NCBI RefSeq assembly: GCF_949769195.1
Contig: NZ_OX458333.1
Span: 1,488,001-1,552,000, forward strand
DNA length: 64,000 bases
DNA from: Methylocaldum szegediense
GTDB lineage: Bacteria > Pseudomonadota > Gammaproteobacteria > Methylococcales > Methylococcaceae
Direction: 5' to 3'
Part shown: piece by piece, positions 34,431-45,000 of the stretch
Layout of the letters: every line of letters begins with the position of its first letter
How positions within the stretch are numbered: the stretch's first letter is position 1
Made by a program: the position numbers and the translations under genes
Notes under the pieces: model-generated
What the model was told of the DNA's origin: nothing
What the model saw: only the letters and a program-made list of their open reading frames with translations
Database searches by the model: none

Positions 34431-35363
34431 TCAACGGTTTTTCGTTTGTGCTGCCGAGGTCGTGCCCATAATCGATTCTCTTTGCAGCGGGTGTTGCGCC
34501 GATACTTCGATTCCGGAACCGCCGGTAGCGATCTCGTCGGCGGTGTGCTTGTTCATCACGATGATGGAAATACGCCGGTTCATGGCGGCGAAAGGATCGT
34601 CCTTCACGAGAGGCACGCTCGACGAAAGCCCCACGACCCGCATCACCTTTTCTTCCTTCAGTCCACCCTTGACCAGTTCCTTGCGAGCCGAATTAGCTCG
34701 ATCCGCAGACAACTCCCAGTTCGTATAACCCTGCCCGCGGCCAGGAAACGGTTTGGCATCGGTGTGACCTGCGATGCTGATCTTGTTCGGCAACTCGTTG
34801 ATGACCGGCGCGATCTGATGGAGTATTTCCGATGCGTAGCTCTCCATTTTCGCGCTAGCCAGATTAAACATCGGGCGGCCTTCCGAATCAATGATCTGAA
34901 TGCGCAGCCCTTCGTGAGTGATATCGATCCTAAGCTGATTCTTGAACTGTTGCAGCAATGGATGGGTCTCGATCATCCCTTCGATCCTTTCCTTCAATGC
35001 CTCCAGTTGAGCGATCTCTTTTTCCGACTCGGATGAATCTCCGACGATCTCTTCCAACCCCGCGTTGGTCAGCTTGACTTGTCCTTCGGACTGAGTGATG
35101 TCCTCCCCACCTCCTTGGATCACGCTTGTCGCATCTCCCGTATTCGGGCCTCCTTGGATGGATGGTTTCCAAGGATCTTTGAAGTAGTCGGCGATGCCCT
35201 GTCGAATCGCTGGCTCCGTCGTGCCTATCAGCCACATCAACAGAAAAAACGCCATCATCGCGGTGACGAAATCGGCATAAGCGAGCTTCCAAGCGCCGCC
35301 GTGACTGCCGTGGCCGCTCTTCTTAATCTTCTTGATGACGATTTGAGTCGAATTATCGGCCAT
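34431..35363 (-). CDS. motB: Flagellar motor stator protein MotB
   Basis: This 310-residue protein has one N-terminal helix with the proton-carrying Asp31 in KLAYADFVTAMMAFFLLMWL, followed by a periplasmic linker and a C-terminal OmpA-like peptidoglycan-binding domain (SIAGHTDAKPF, NWELSADRANSARKELV). With MotA it forms the proton channel of the flagellar stator. The motA gene lies 21 bp upstream on the same strand but is frameshifted, so this subunit may lack its partner. Confidence 0.93.
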   Translation of the reverse strand: MADNSTQIVIKKIKKSGHGSHGGAWKLAYADFVTAMMAFFLLMWLIGTTEPAIRQGIADYFKDPWKPSIQGGPNTGDATSVIQGGGEDITQSEGQVKLTNAGLEEIVGDSSESEKEIAQLEALKERIEGMIETHPLLQQFKNQLRIDITHEGLRIQIIDSEGRPMFNLASAKMESYASEILHQIAPVINELPNKISIAGHTDAKPFPGRGQGYTNWELSADRANSARKELVKGGLKEEKVMRVVGLSSSVPLVKDDPFAAMNRRISIIVMNKHTADEIATGGSGIEVSAQHPLQRESIMGTTSAAQTKNR

Positions 35364-35384
35364 ACGCGGGTTCCGCTGCCCTCA

Positions 35385-36235
35385 TCAACGGTTTTCTTTG
35401 AGATGTTTCTCTAACTCTGAGAATTCCGGGCGGTCCGAGGAAAACATCGCCTTGCGGGCGAACTCCACCGCTGTCGAGGGAGCATAGCCGTTCATTGAAG
35501 CGATGAGCCCGGCCTTAATGCTCTGGAGATACTTGGTCGATTCGGCCAGACGCTGTTCCAAAAGGCCAACCAAGGGATTAACGAACCCATAAGCCACCAA
35601 GATACCCAGGAACGTGCCTACCAGCGCAGCGGCGATAAGCTTACCGAGCTCCGCTGGCGGGAGACCGAGCCCATGGTATGCACCACCCCCATAACGGCAG
35701 CGACAATGCCGAACGCCGGCATTCCGTCCGCGAGGCGTTGCAACGCCTGTATGGGCAGATGTCCCTCTTCATGATGGGCTTCGATGTCGATGTCCATCAG
35801 ATTGTCGATTTGATGGACGTCTAGACTTCCGCTCGTCATCAGGCGCAAATAATCGGTAATAAACTCCACCGCTTGACGATCGCCCAGTACCTTCGGGGCG
35901 GACTTGAACAACTCGCTCTGATCCGGCGCATCGATATCTCCTTCAATGGACAACAGTCCGTTCTGACGGATTTTGTTGAAGATTCGATACATGAGCGTCA
36001 GCGTCTCAAGATACAGCGCCTGGTTGTACCTGGACCCTTTCAAAGCTCCGAGCAACGCGCTCGCCACCGCTTTCAAGACCTTGGGGTTGTTCGAAACGAC
36101 AAACGCGCCCAAGGCGCCGCCGAAAATGATGACCGCTTCATTCGGTTGAATTAATACGCCGATATGGCCTCCGGCCATCAAGAAACCGCCCAAGATGGCG
36201 CTTACGACGATGATGTAACCGATAATGACGAACAT
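35385..36235 (-). pseudogene. motA: Flagellar motor stator gene motA with a frameshift
   Basis: From ATG 36235 the frame encodes typical MotA (MFVIIGYIIVVSAILGGFLM, DGMPAFGIVAAVMGVVHTMGSV), then runs into an early stop at 35618 via a short foreign tail. In another frame the MotA sequence continues exactly: LPPAELGKLIAAALVGTFLG, ILVAYGFVNPLVGLLEQR, to the normal end at 35385. The break lies near 35661-35668 and fits loss of about 4 nt between the codons for MGSV and LPPAE. The truncated product would lack the last two helices and the proline of NPLVGL that is needed for torque. A sequence error is the alternative. Confidence 0.85.
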
Positions 36236-36370
36236 GTAGCGACTCGATCGGGGATACTTGGCTGAAGAACGGCACAAAGGCGGTTGAAGTGTTCGGTTGT
36301 CCGAACCGAAGCAGGCACCAAGAAAGTCTAGACGAAAAAATGTGGTCCTCGTCTCAAACCTGGAAACAGA

Positions 36371-36398
36371 CTTGAAAACGGTAACAACCGTCCCAAAT
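36371..36398 (+). promoter_or_regulatory. Candidate sigma-32 heat-shock promoter for htpG
   Basis: CTTGAAA (36371-36377) is a full match to the -35 consensus. After 13 bp, TCCCAAAT (36391-36398) resembles the -10 CCCCATNT. It lies about 50 bp before the htpG start, which has a strong CTCCGGAGG ribosome site. htpG is a known heat-shock gene. Confidence 0.6.
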
Positions 36399-36450
36399 TG
36401 TCATTCCCATCACAAAAACTTCACTTAACCTCCGGAGGACAAACACCGTC

Positions 36451-38346
36451 ATGACCGTAGCAGAGAGTAAGGCAACTTTTGGGTTCGAAGCGGAAGTGAA
36501 ACAGCTTCTGCATCTGATGATTCACTCGCTGTACAGCAATAAGGAGATTTTTTTGCGCGAGCTTATCTCCAACGCTTCCGACGCGGCGGACAAGCTCCGT
36601 TTCCTGGCGCTTGGTAACGATGCCTTGTACGAGGGCGACAGCGAGTTGAAGATTCGGGTCGAATTCGACAAGACCAAGCGCACCCTGAGCGTTATCGACA
36701 ACGGTATCGGTATGACGCGCGACGAGGTGCGCGAAAACATCGGGACCATTGCCCGCTCAGGCACGCGCCAGTTCTTCGAGTCCTTGACCGGAGACGAAGC
36801 GAAGGACAGTCAGCTCATCGGTCAATTCGGCGTCGGGTTTTATTCCGCATTTATCGTAGCCGACAAAGTCACCCTGGAAACCCGTAAGGCGGGCGTGGAT
36901 GCGGCTCAGGGCGTACGCTGGGAGTCCACCGGAGAAGGCGATTACACGCTGGAAACCATCGAGAAACCCACGCACGGAACGACGGTTACCCTGCATCTCC
37001 GCGAAAGCGAGGACGAGTTTCTGGACGGCTGGAGGCTTCGGGCGATCATCCGCAAGTTCTCCGATCATATTTCGATTCCGATCCAGATGAAGAAGGAAGC
37101 GTCCGGAGACGAAAAGCCGGCCGAGGAATGGGAAACCGTCAATAGCGCATCCGCCTTGTGGGCTAAAAACCGGGACGAGATTTCCGACGAACAATACAAC
37201 GAGTTCTACAAGCACGTTTCTCACGACTTCCAAGATCCCTTGGCACGCCTCCACAGCCGGGTCGAGGGCACCAATGAATACACCCTCCTTCTTTATATTC
37301 CGTCCCATGCACCGTTCGATTTGTGGGACCGCGAAGCGAAGCACGGCGTCAAGCTTTATGTCCGAAAAGTTTTCATCATGGAAGGATCGGACAAACTCAT
37401 GCCGCGCTATCTGCGCTTCGTTCGCGGCGTGATCGATTCCGACTCACTGCCTTTGAATGTGTCTCGAGAAATCCTTCAGGAAAACGCACTGCTCGACAAA
37501 ATCCGTTCCGGCGCTGTCAAGAAAGTACTCGGCTTATTGGAGGACATGGCCAAGAACGAGCCCGAAAAATACAAGACGTTCTGGAAGGAGTTCGGCCAAG
37601 TCCTCAAGGAAGGTCCGATCGAGGACTTCAAGAATCGAGACCGCATCGCGAAACTGTTGCGGTTCTCCTCTACTCATAGCGATTCCGAGGTTCAGGATGT
37701 ATCTCTCGAGGATTATGTCAGCCGCATGAAGGAAGGGCAGGACAAGATTTATTACATCACTGCCGAAAGCTTCGCCGCGGCCAAGAACAGCCCGCATCTC
37801 GAAGTGTTCCGCCGCAAAGGACTGGAAGTACTGCTTCTGCATGATCGGATCGACGACTGGCTGGTCAGCTATCTGACTGAGTTCGAGGGTAAACATCTGC
37901 AATCGGTCGCCAAGGGCGATCTTGACCTCGGCTCGCTCACTGACGAAGCAGATAAAAAGCACGCCGAGGAGGCCAGCAAGGCGTTCCAGCCCGTTATCGA
38001 CAAGATCAAACAGACGCTGGGCGACAAAGTGAGCGATGTGAAGATCAGCTCCCGCCTGACCGATTCGCCGGCCTGCCTGGTCAGCGAGGCCTATGGCATC
38101 AGCCGGACGATGGAGCGCATCATGAAATCAGTCGGCCAGAACATACCGGCTAGCAAACCGATTTTTGAGATCAATCCTGATCACCCGCTTGTCGTAAGAC
38201 TCAAAGATGAAACGGACGAGTCGCGCTTCACTGATGTGGTTCACATCCTTTACGATCAAGCGGTGCTGAGCGAAGGCGGCCAGTTGGACGATGCTGCCGC
38301 GTTTGTTCGCCGCCTGAACGGCTTACTGCAGAACGTCCTGCATTAA
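36451..38346 (+). CDS. htpG: Hsp90 family chaperone HtpG
   Basis: This 631-residue protein has the usual HtpG length. The N-terminal GHKL ATPase contains Glu37 and Asn41 ([18 protein letters not shown]), DNGIGMT and [11 protein letters not shown]. The middle domain has [19 protein letters not shown] and the C-terminal dimerisation domain ends normally. It is an ATP-driven cytoplasmic chaperone. A heat-shock-type promoter is visible upstream. Confidence 0.97.
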   Translation: MTVAESKATFGFEAEVKQLLHLMIHSLYSNKEIFLRELISNASDAADKLRFLALGNDALYEGDSELKIRVEFDKTKRTLSVIDNGIGMTRDEVRENIGTIARSGTRQFFESLTGDEAKDSQLIGQFGVGFYSAFIVADKVTLETRKAGVDAAQGVRWESTGEGDYTLETIEKPTHGTTVTLHLRESEDEFLDGWRLRAIIRKFSDHISIPIQMKKEASGDEKPAEEWETVNSASALWAKNRDEISDEQYNEFYKHVSHDFQDPLARLHSRVEGTNEYTLLLYIPSHAPFDLWDREAKHGVKLYVRKVFIMEGSDKLMPRYLRFVRGVIDSDSLPLNVSREILQENALLDKIRSGAVKKVLGLLEDMAKNEPEKYKTFWKEFGQVLKEGPIEDFKNRDRIAKLLRFSSTHSDSEVQDVSLEDYVSRMKEGQDKIYYITAESFAAAKNSPHLEVFRRKGLEVLLLHDRIDDWLVSYLTEFEGKHLQSVAKGDLDLGSLTDEADKKHAEEASKAFQPVIDKIKQTLGDKVSDVKISSRLTDSPACLVSEAYGISRTMERIMKSVGQNIPASKPIFEINPDHPLVVRLKDETDESRFTDVVHILYDQAVLSEGGQLDDAAAFVRRLNGLLQNVLH

Positions 38347-38444
38347 ACCTTAGGGTCTTGTTTAGCCAGATCCGCCGGGAAGCGGTTGTAAGTCGACGTT
38401 TCTTTGCCGATGAAAATTCTCTCGAAACCCGTATCGGAGTGAAT

Positions 38445-38822
38445 GTGCACAGAACCTTCCTGCTTCTCGGCGCCACTGCCGGCTTCCTAGGCGTCGCCAT
38501 GGGCGCATTCGGCGCGCATGGTCTGCGCGCGACTTTGGACGACTATCACCTCGCGATTTTTCGCACTGGCGTGGACTATCAAATGTGGCACGCGTTGGCG
38601 CTTACCTTGGTCGGGATGATGGTCAAGCAGTTCCCCGGCACGCGACTCCTTGTAGCGGCCGGATGGCTCCTATTTGCCGGCATCGTGCTTTTTTCCGGAA
38701 GCCTTTATATCTTGAGCATCGGCGGAATTCGCTGGCTGGGCTGGATCACGCCCTTTGGAGGTATGGCATTCCTAGTGGGCTGGCTCCTGCTAGGTCTGTC
38801 TGCCTGGCGGCTTGAAAACTGA
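38445..38822 (+). CDS. DUF423 family membrane protein
   Basis: From the GTG at 38445 (GGAGTG upstream) the protein has 125 residues, the normal DUF423 length; the frame is open to 38358. It has four helices and the family motifs GVAMGAFGAHGLR, YQMWHALAL and ITPFGGMAFLVGWLLL. Its function is unknown. It lies about 100 bp after htpG and converges with a small membrane protein gene. Confidence 0.9.
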   Translation: MHRTFLLLGATAGFLGVAMGAFGAHGLRATLDDYHLAIFRTGVDYQMWHALALTLVGMMVKQFPGTRLLVAAGWLLFAGIVLFSGSLYILSIGGIRWLGWITPFGGMAFLVGWLLLGLSAWRLEN

Positions 38823-38830
38823 TCACCGCC

Positions 38831-39019
38831 TCAGATCTCCTCCTCGGCGCTAACGGCCGACTTGGTTCCCTCATCGTACAAGCGATTGGTGACCTCGAGA
38901 AACCACCGAGGACGCTTGATGATGACGTAAAGTCCGATCAGCCCGACAATCGGTATCGGCAAGATATCCAAGATCATCAACCCGATCAGCACAATCAGGC
39001 ATTTCGCTCTCGTACTCAT
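38831..39019 (-). CDS. Small membrane protein, 62 residues
   Basis: The ATG at 39019 gives MSTRAKCLIVLIGLMILD with a Pro-rich turn and a second hydrophobic run (IPIVGLIGLYVIIKRP), then a polar tail. It thus has one or two membrane helices. I do not recognise a named family. The frame is open further upstream, but that part is not protein-like. Confidence 0.6.
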   Translation of the reverse strand: MSTRAKCLIVLIGLMILDILPIPIVGLIGLYVIIKRPRWFLEVTNRLYDEGTKSAVSAEEEI

Positions 39020-39176
39020 AAGATCAATTCCGGACGCTTGCGATAGGGCGGCCGCCTGGATCGATACCTTATTAATTAGATTTGCTGATAACCAAAATGA
39101 AAAGTGAAAACGCGAGGCATGGATGGTGTCAATACCCCGAACATTATCGGCAGCCCCCGCATACGCGGTTTCGCGA

Positions 39177-39485
39177 TTAGTGGATTTTCGGCGGTTCGCT
39201 TTCTTGAACCAATACCCACGGGGCAACGACCACGGCCCACAAGCGAGACCGCGAATGCACCCAGCGCCTGGCATGCTCATCGGTAGCCCGCACGACTTGC
39301 CCTCTTTGGATCCAACCCTGCACGGAGACCGCATCGTCCTCGGCAATTCTCGCGGCGGTTTCGACCAGGTTCAGCTCCGGTCCGATCACGATCAAGGCAC
39401 CTCGTGCGAAATGGCGCTCAAGTTCCTGCCACGTGATTTGTCCCGTTTCCTCTGCAAGTTTTCGACGAAGTTCAGTGCCGTGCAT
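39177..39485 (-). CDS. DUF2288 family protein
   Basis: About 102 residues from the ATG at 39485 (a TTG at 39533 is also open). The family pattern is clear: ITWQELERHFARGALIVIGP, LNLVETAARIAEDDAVSVQGW and LWAVVVAPWVLVQE near the end. It is a small conserved proteobacterial protein without known function and stands alone. Confidence 0.85.
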   Translation of the reverse strand: MHGTELRRKLAEETGQITWQELERHFARGALIVIGPELNLVETAARIAEDDAVSVQGWIQRGQVVRATDEHARRWVHSRSRLWAVVVAPWVLVQESEPPKIH

Positions 39486-39637
39486 TCTGGCCGTATCGAC
39501 AAAATTGAATCGAGTAGTTACAAGATCAGACAAACGCTAGGTATCGGAGATCATTCGTCAAATAGACGAAAACCGATTATGACCGTGGGAACCTGAAGAT
39601 GAAAGACGGCGACACGTCGAACGCATCAAGCGCGGTT

Positions 39638-39696
39638 AAAAAAAGGAAGGCAGAAACAGAAGAGGTGAGGGTGGGGGGAGTGAAGTTTCTGCCTTC
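39638..39696 (-). terminator. Intrinsic terminator with a long C-rich loop
   Basis: On the minus strand GAAGGCAGAAAC pairs perfectly (12 bp) with GTTTCTGCCTTC across a 27-nt loop, followed by CTTTTTTT. It lies 85 bp after the DUF2934 gene and probably ends its transcript. The loop is almost pure C and U on the transcript, unusual for a simple terminator. Confidence 0.7.
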
Positions 39697-39780
39697 TGGG
39701 GAAATCGAATCTAGCGCATTCTCGTATCGCTTGTAGGGGCGAACTCAAATCAAAAATGCGCGATATATCAAAAAACCCGG

Positions 39781-39996
39781 TTAATCGAGGGCGGCAGATC
39801 TGATTTCCTTCTCGGCCTCCAGCCAATCTTCTACTTCATAACCCGGAACGAAACCTCGCTTTTCGGCACGATAATAAGCCGCCTCGGCGATTCTTTGGTT
39901 GATCGTGTCTTCGGAGGGAGGAGTGGTGCCTCCCGAGAAATCCTGCGTCGACTCTCCCACGATATCGTCCACGGCTTTCGGCGCTTTCCTAGCCAT
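39781..39996 (-). CDS. DUF2934 family protein
   Basis: This 71-residue protein has the family signature at its C-terminal half: INQRIAEAAYYRAEKRGFVP followed by GYEVEDWLEAEKEI. The N-terminal part is polar and low-complexity. AGGAGG-like bases (AGGAGGTTCC) precede the ATG at good distance. Members are small, often stress-related proteins of unknown role. Confidence 0.85.
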   Translation of the reverse strand: MARKAPKAVDDIVGESTQDFSGGTTPPSEDTINQRIAEAAYYRAEKRGFVPGYEVEDWLEAEKEIRSAALD

Positions 39997-40694
39997 ATGT
40001 CAGGAACCTCCTGGCTCAATTTTCTGTTTGTCTTTTCTTCCCTTAAGGGAGCTCTGAACAAGTGAATTCCGCTCATGCCTTTTCCAAAAGGCTCATGGGA
40101 GAATTCGACACTCTCTCCATGAACGGAATCGATACATTACCGTTTGTCCTAAGCCTATCCTGAGTCAAACCGAGGTACTCAGGGCGAGCGGTAACGCATC
40201 GCTGCATTGCATCCTTTCGTGGGTAGATTGTTGCGCCCCGATTGGAAGCAACTCGGTCAAAACCTCCTCAATAAACCACCACAAAGAGAGAACTTCCTTG
40301 TTCCACATTGGCATCCCAGCCGAACTTGCACAAACCCGGTCTCCTGTCGAGCAATCCGGATTCATAACGACCATGCCGGTTGAATCAAGAAAGTCCTAAT
40401 CCCGCGGGACATCCAGGGTCCGTCAAGCACATCCGGTCCTTCGGCATTTCCGTATGGTTCTTTACCGCATGCCGACCCGTTTGGAACGTTTCAGTTCCGA
40501 ACTGGATATCGTTCTTCGGAAGTTTTGTCAGCCCTTACGGCTGTCGAGCGAGTGGTTTTATTTAAACTCCCTACTTTCTACAGGGAGAATACGTAAGAGT
40601 TCGTATCGCGCCGAACGAATTTCCATGGTCGCGTAGTTCTCGACCTTCCCGACAACAAGGCAAGGCACATAGCCCGGGGAGCGGGCCGATATTG
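39997..40694. other. Intergenic stretch without a recognised gene
   Basis: About 700 bp hold only short frames without family resemblance. A small palindrome (GCCTTTT, CC, AAAAGGC) lies near 40077, and a degenerate copy of the CCTGAG-type dispersed repeat lies near 40150-40190. Confidence 0.5.
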
Positions 40695-41855
40695 TTACTG
40701 TTCGCTTGAAGCGCGCAGCGTTTCAAGATCCCAGATCTTGGCTGCATCCCAACTGGTGGTAACCACCTTGCCCTGTTTGGAACATGCGATATGTTCGATC
40801 GGTCCATCATGCGCTAGCACGCTTCCCAATCGCTTCGCCTCCGCCAGATCCCACAGGTACAGTGTGCCACCTTTCGTACCCGCGGCGATCCAGCCCTTGC
40901 GACTCTCCCGGCAGAAGGCGGTAATCTCGCTCTCGTGATTTCCCAAGCTGGCGATGAGCGTGCCCAATCGCGTATCCCACAGTTCGAGAACAGACCCTTG
41001 GCGAAAAGCCACCAGGAGGCCGTCCTGGCTCAATCCCAAGAGCGATCGTTCGGTGTCGAGCTCCGACCGCTTGAGGACTTCCATGGATGCGACATCCCAA
41101 AACCAAACGTTCCGCCCTGAAGCGGTTACCAAGAGTGCTTTGCCGTCGTCTCTGCGGACGAATGCCAAGGCGCTCGCCCCTTCATGCGTGGCCCGTAGGA
41201 ATTTTCCGCTGCTTGGTTCCCAAATTCCGATCGGCCCATGGGTGCTCCAGCCGATGGAATTCCCGTCCGGAGAGAATGCAACGGTCTTGACGTCATACCA
41301 GTCCACGGCGTGGTCGGCTAGAAGCTCCCCCGTTTTTTGGTCCCATAAAATGAGATATCCCGCCTCTTTTCCTGACATGCCGGCTGCAATGCGGCTCCCG
41401 TCCGGAGAATAGGCCAAGCTTTCCAGATAGCGCCCGCCCCTGGTCTGAAAGCCGTCCCTGCTGCGGATCAAACGCCTTCCCGTGAAAGCATCCCAGAAAT
41501 ACAGATTCCGTCCGCCTACCGCCAGAATCTCTTTTCCATCGGGAGAAAACACTGGGAGGGTAATTCCCACGCGGGGCGGTAAATGCCCTTGTTCTAGCCG
41601 AGCGACCAATCCGCGTCGGCTTTGAAGTCGGTCCAGCGCATCTAGGGCATCCCGTTCATGTGGGCAGGATTGGCAATTCCGCAAATACTTCAAGTATCCT
41701 TCGATGGTGTCTTCGGCCACGGTTTGCTTCCAGGTATCCCCCTCTGCGCCCCGCTCGCTGCGGTAGCGAAAAAGACCGACCGTGATCAGCACGGAGAGAC
41801 CGAGGATGAACAAGACGATGAGCGTTTTTCGGATGAGGGACAGAAGCATTTTCAT
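40695..41855 (-). CDS. Membrane-anchored WD40-like repeat protein
   Basis: This 386-residue protein begins with a signal anchor (LIRKTLIVLFILGLSVLITV). A stretch with CQSCPHE near residue 62 follows, then about six WD40-like blades, visible as repeated FSPDG (VFSPDGKEILAVGG, AYSPDGSRIAAG, AFSPDGNSIGWS) and closing L(Y/W)-x-WD (LYFWD, LILWD, LYLWD). It is predicted to form a periplasmic propeller tethered to the inner membrane. No neighbour points to a partner. Confidence 0.8.
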   Translation of the reverse strand: MKMLLSLIRKTLIVLFILGLSVLITVGLFRYRSERGAEGDTWKQTVAEDTIEGYLKYLRNCQSCPHERDALDALDRLQSRRGLVARLEQGHLPPRVGITLPVFSPDGKEILAVGGRNLYFWDAFTGRRLIRSRDGFQTRGGRYLESLAYSPDGSRIAAGMSGKEAGYLILWDQKTGELLADHAVDWYDVKTVAFSPDGNSIGWSTHGPIGIWEPSSGKFLRATHEGASALAFVRRDDGKALLVTASGRNVWFWDVASMEVLKRSELDTERSLLGLSQDGLLVAFRQGSVLELWDTRLGTLIASLGNHESEITAFCRESRKGWIAAGTKGGTLYLWDLAEAKRLGSVLAHDGPIEHIACSKQGKVVTTSWDAAKIWDLETLRASSEQ

Positions 41856-42051
41856 GATTAGGAGCGGAATTTATCCGTGTTTCAATGCAATAGAAACACA
41901 AGCTTATTTCTTCTAGGATCTTTTATCGCTACCGGACTACCGGCGTTCGCGGAAGGAATGCTAGCCAACGGATTACGTCCCTCGCAAGCTGATTTGTTCG
42001 GGCACCGCCTTCGGCAAGACGGCGAACCAGAGGCTCGATCGCCCCCTTTCA

Positions 42052-45000
42052 CTATTTTTCCCATTCGAAAAGAATATCCGCGCCGCTCTGGTCATCACCG
42101 GTTTCCGACTGAAGCCGCCAATGTTCGTTGAGTTTGTAGCGCAGCCTAAAGACATTGCTCGACTGGAACAAGCCTAAACCGTATTGCAAATAAAGCCGCG
42201 GCGTCAGATATTTCCCCAGGAAGAGCGAAGTGGTGTCAGTTCCGTTCGGTGCGTCGATGCCGATTTCGTCCAACAGCCCACCCAGCCCGAAACGGCTGCT
42301 GATTTCTTTGGCGAGCATGCCTCCGGCCGCTCCGCCCAGGGAAATAGCTGCGCTTCTCAGCCTATCGCCTTCCTCGCGCGGAGCAAAATCCAGCGGCTTT
42401 CCGGCGACCAGGTAGGCGAGAATATCCGCTTCGGGCAACGGCGGGACGGAATACAAGGAGATGTTGGGCTTTTTGAGAGTTCCTAGTACCCGTACACCGG
42501 CCACCACCTGATTCAGCTTCCGCGTAACGGTAACGTCCAGTCCGGGATTGTCCACTGGCGTGTCCGTAAAGATCAGACGCCCGTCGTCTATGCTCAGGTC
42601 CACACCGTAGAAGGAATAAATGCCTTCCTTGATCGCGATTTCCCCGATTCCGTGAGCATCCTCGCCCGGCTCTTGCACGATCCTCACGCTGCCGTCGACC
42701 TTGCCTTTAAAGCCGGCCGCTTTTACTTGTATCTTGTTACCCAGGACGACCTGTACGTTGCCGTGAAGCTGAAATCCGGTTTCCGCCTCGGGCGAATCGC
42801 CGTTGACCACCACGACATCATCGGAAGGGGTCACGGCTTGTTCCTTATCGGGTATAGCGATGGATGCTTCCGGCACATCCACCCTACCCTGCACATCGAT
42901 ACGCTGTCCTTTGCTCCTGATCTCGATACTCGGCGACAGATAAATCTTGGCCTCGGGCGTATCGACGCCGAGGAACCGGGTTCCGTCAAAACTCAGGCTT
43001 AGCGGCCAGCCCGCGGCCGCCTCGAGCCGCCAGAGGCCACTCATCCGTAAGCGTCCTCCGCCCGAGATTGCGCTTCCTTCGAGCCGGAGTTGCCGTTGCT
43101 CCACAGAATTCGCCCGCAGTGTCAAATGTTCGACATCGATACCCAACTCGGGCACGCGAAAACCGGCATCCGGGATGTCGGCCACGAGACCCACGATAGG
43201 CGCACGCGCCGTACCGGCGATCTCCAGATCTCCCCTGAACGATCCACTCAGTCCTTCGACACGCTCCAGCCAAGGCTCGAACACCGCCAGGCTTTCCAAA
43301 TTCGCCGTCAGGCGTCCCTCTATCGGAAGGTCTTGAAGCTCGGATAGTCGGAAAGCTCCCCGACTTTCCAGCGAACCCCGAATATCTGCGAGCCCGGCCT
43401 GACTGATTGTGAGTTGCATCGTCAACCTACGGCCGACGAGATCGGCGTGTACCGATGCCGTTTCCGGCTTTATGCGAACCTTTTTCGATTCGCTGACGGC
43501 GAGGTCCAGCGCGATGCCCTCCGGCTGGATATCGAGAACGCCCCGGTCCAACAGGTCGTCTTTTCCACGGAACACAGCATTCCCGTTTAGGACGCCGGTC
43601 ATCGCAACTGACTGCGGCAATTCTTTTTGCAATATATTTAACGGAAGCCCGGACACACGGGTCGTGCCCCACCACGCGCCCGCCTCGTCGATCCCTCCTC
43701 CGACACACCAGAATGCGTCGTGGTTGGTCAGACAGATTTCCTCGATCCTGCTTTCCGCTTTCGCGAGTTTCAGGCCGGCTGGCCGGCGCAGGGTCCAGGA
43801 ACCCGCCCGAGGCTCCGCTATATCGAACCGACTCAGCACACCGCTCCACGCATCGTCTTTCAGTCCGCCTTCCGCTTCGAAAGCGAACGTATAGGGTGGG
43901 CCGTCTATCCGACCGGTCAAGCGGTGCCGCTCCCGGCTGCCCCGGCCGGAAAGCGATACCGTCATGATGTAGTCCTTGAAACGAACCCCATTCCCGCGCA
44001 GATCGAAAACCACCGGCGCATTAGGCTCGACGCCTGCGTCAAGGGTCAGTCTCAAGTCCCGCGCGCCGTAATCCGGGAATCGCAAACCGGCGACATGAAG
44101 CTCCGCTTTGACGGCGGGCGCCGACCGCGGCCCTTCAAGTTTTCCGCTGCTCGTCATCCGACTGCCGGCCCCCGGCAGCCAGAGCCCCAGATCGTCGCAC
44201 CTCAGCGTCCAACGGAGATCTGTTTGCGGCCCCCAGGTACCATCCACCCTCAAAGCTGTGGACGCGCTGTCCACTCGCAAATCTCGGAAAACGACTGCGT
44301 CTGCCGGAAAACCCAGGCTTCCTTTCGCTCGCACCCGCTGTTCACGGATACGACCGTCGAGCTCGACCCGAAGGTCTGAACGGGTTCCTGTTACGCTCAA
44401 ACGTCCTTCCGGACTACGCCACTCGCTATCCGCTCGTAGCGGCCAGTACAGATTCTTCCAGCGGGCTTCCAAGCCGATTTCAGGGGTATCTTGAAGATTC
44501 CGGACCCGCCCTGCAACAATGAACTCCGTCCCGGTCTCCGGGAGACGCAGGACCAACGTTTCCAGACCTAGTTCGCCAGGTCCGCGGTAGCGCAGGTCCA
44601 GGCGTCCTTGAGCTTGGCCCACGTCGGGTACGACCAAGGTGAAATCTCCGAAAACCGCGGCCTCGCTGCCGGTGCCCTCGCCCTTGAGATGCGCGAAAAA
44701 AGGCCAAGCCTTCCAGTCCGGATCGATCCGATCCAGTGGAGATTCGGGAAGATCGATCTCTGCGCTCCAGGTAACCGCGTCCTCTCGGATCGAGACGTTC
44801 GCCGTCACGCTCATCGCCGTCGGGGCCGTAATCTGCTGAACCGTCGAAATCCGATCCAGGTTTCCTGTTATCTTTCCGCTTCCGGCGATTCTCGGCCTCT
44901 CTGACAAGGTTACGTTCCACGCCGTATCAAGGTCGATAGGTTGCGTTTCGCCGGGAGCAATGCTCCCATTGAGCGATACATCGCCTTCAGGCGCTGTCAC

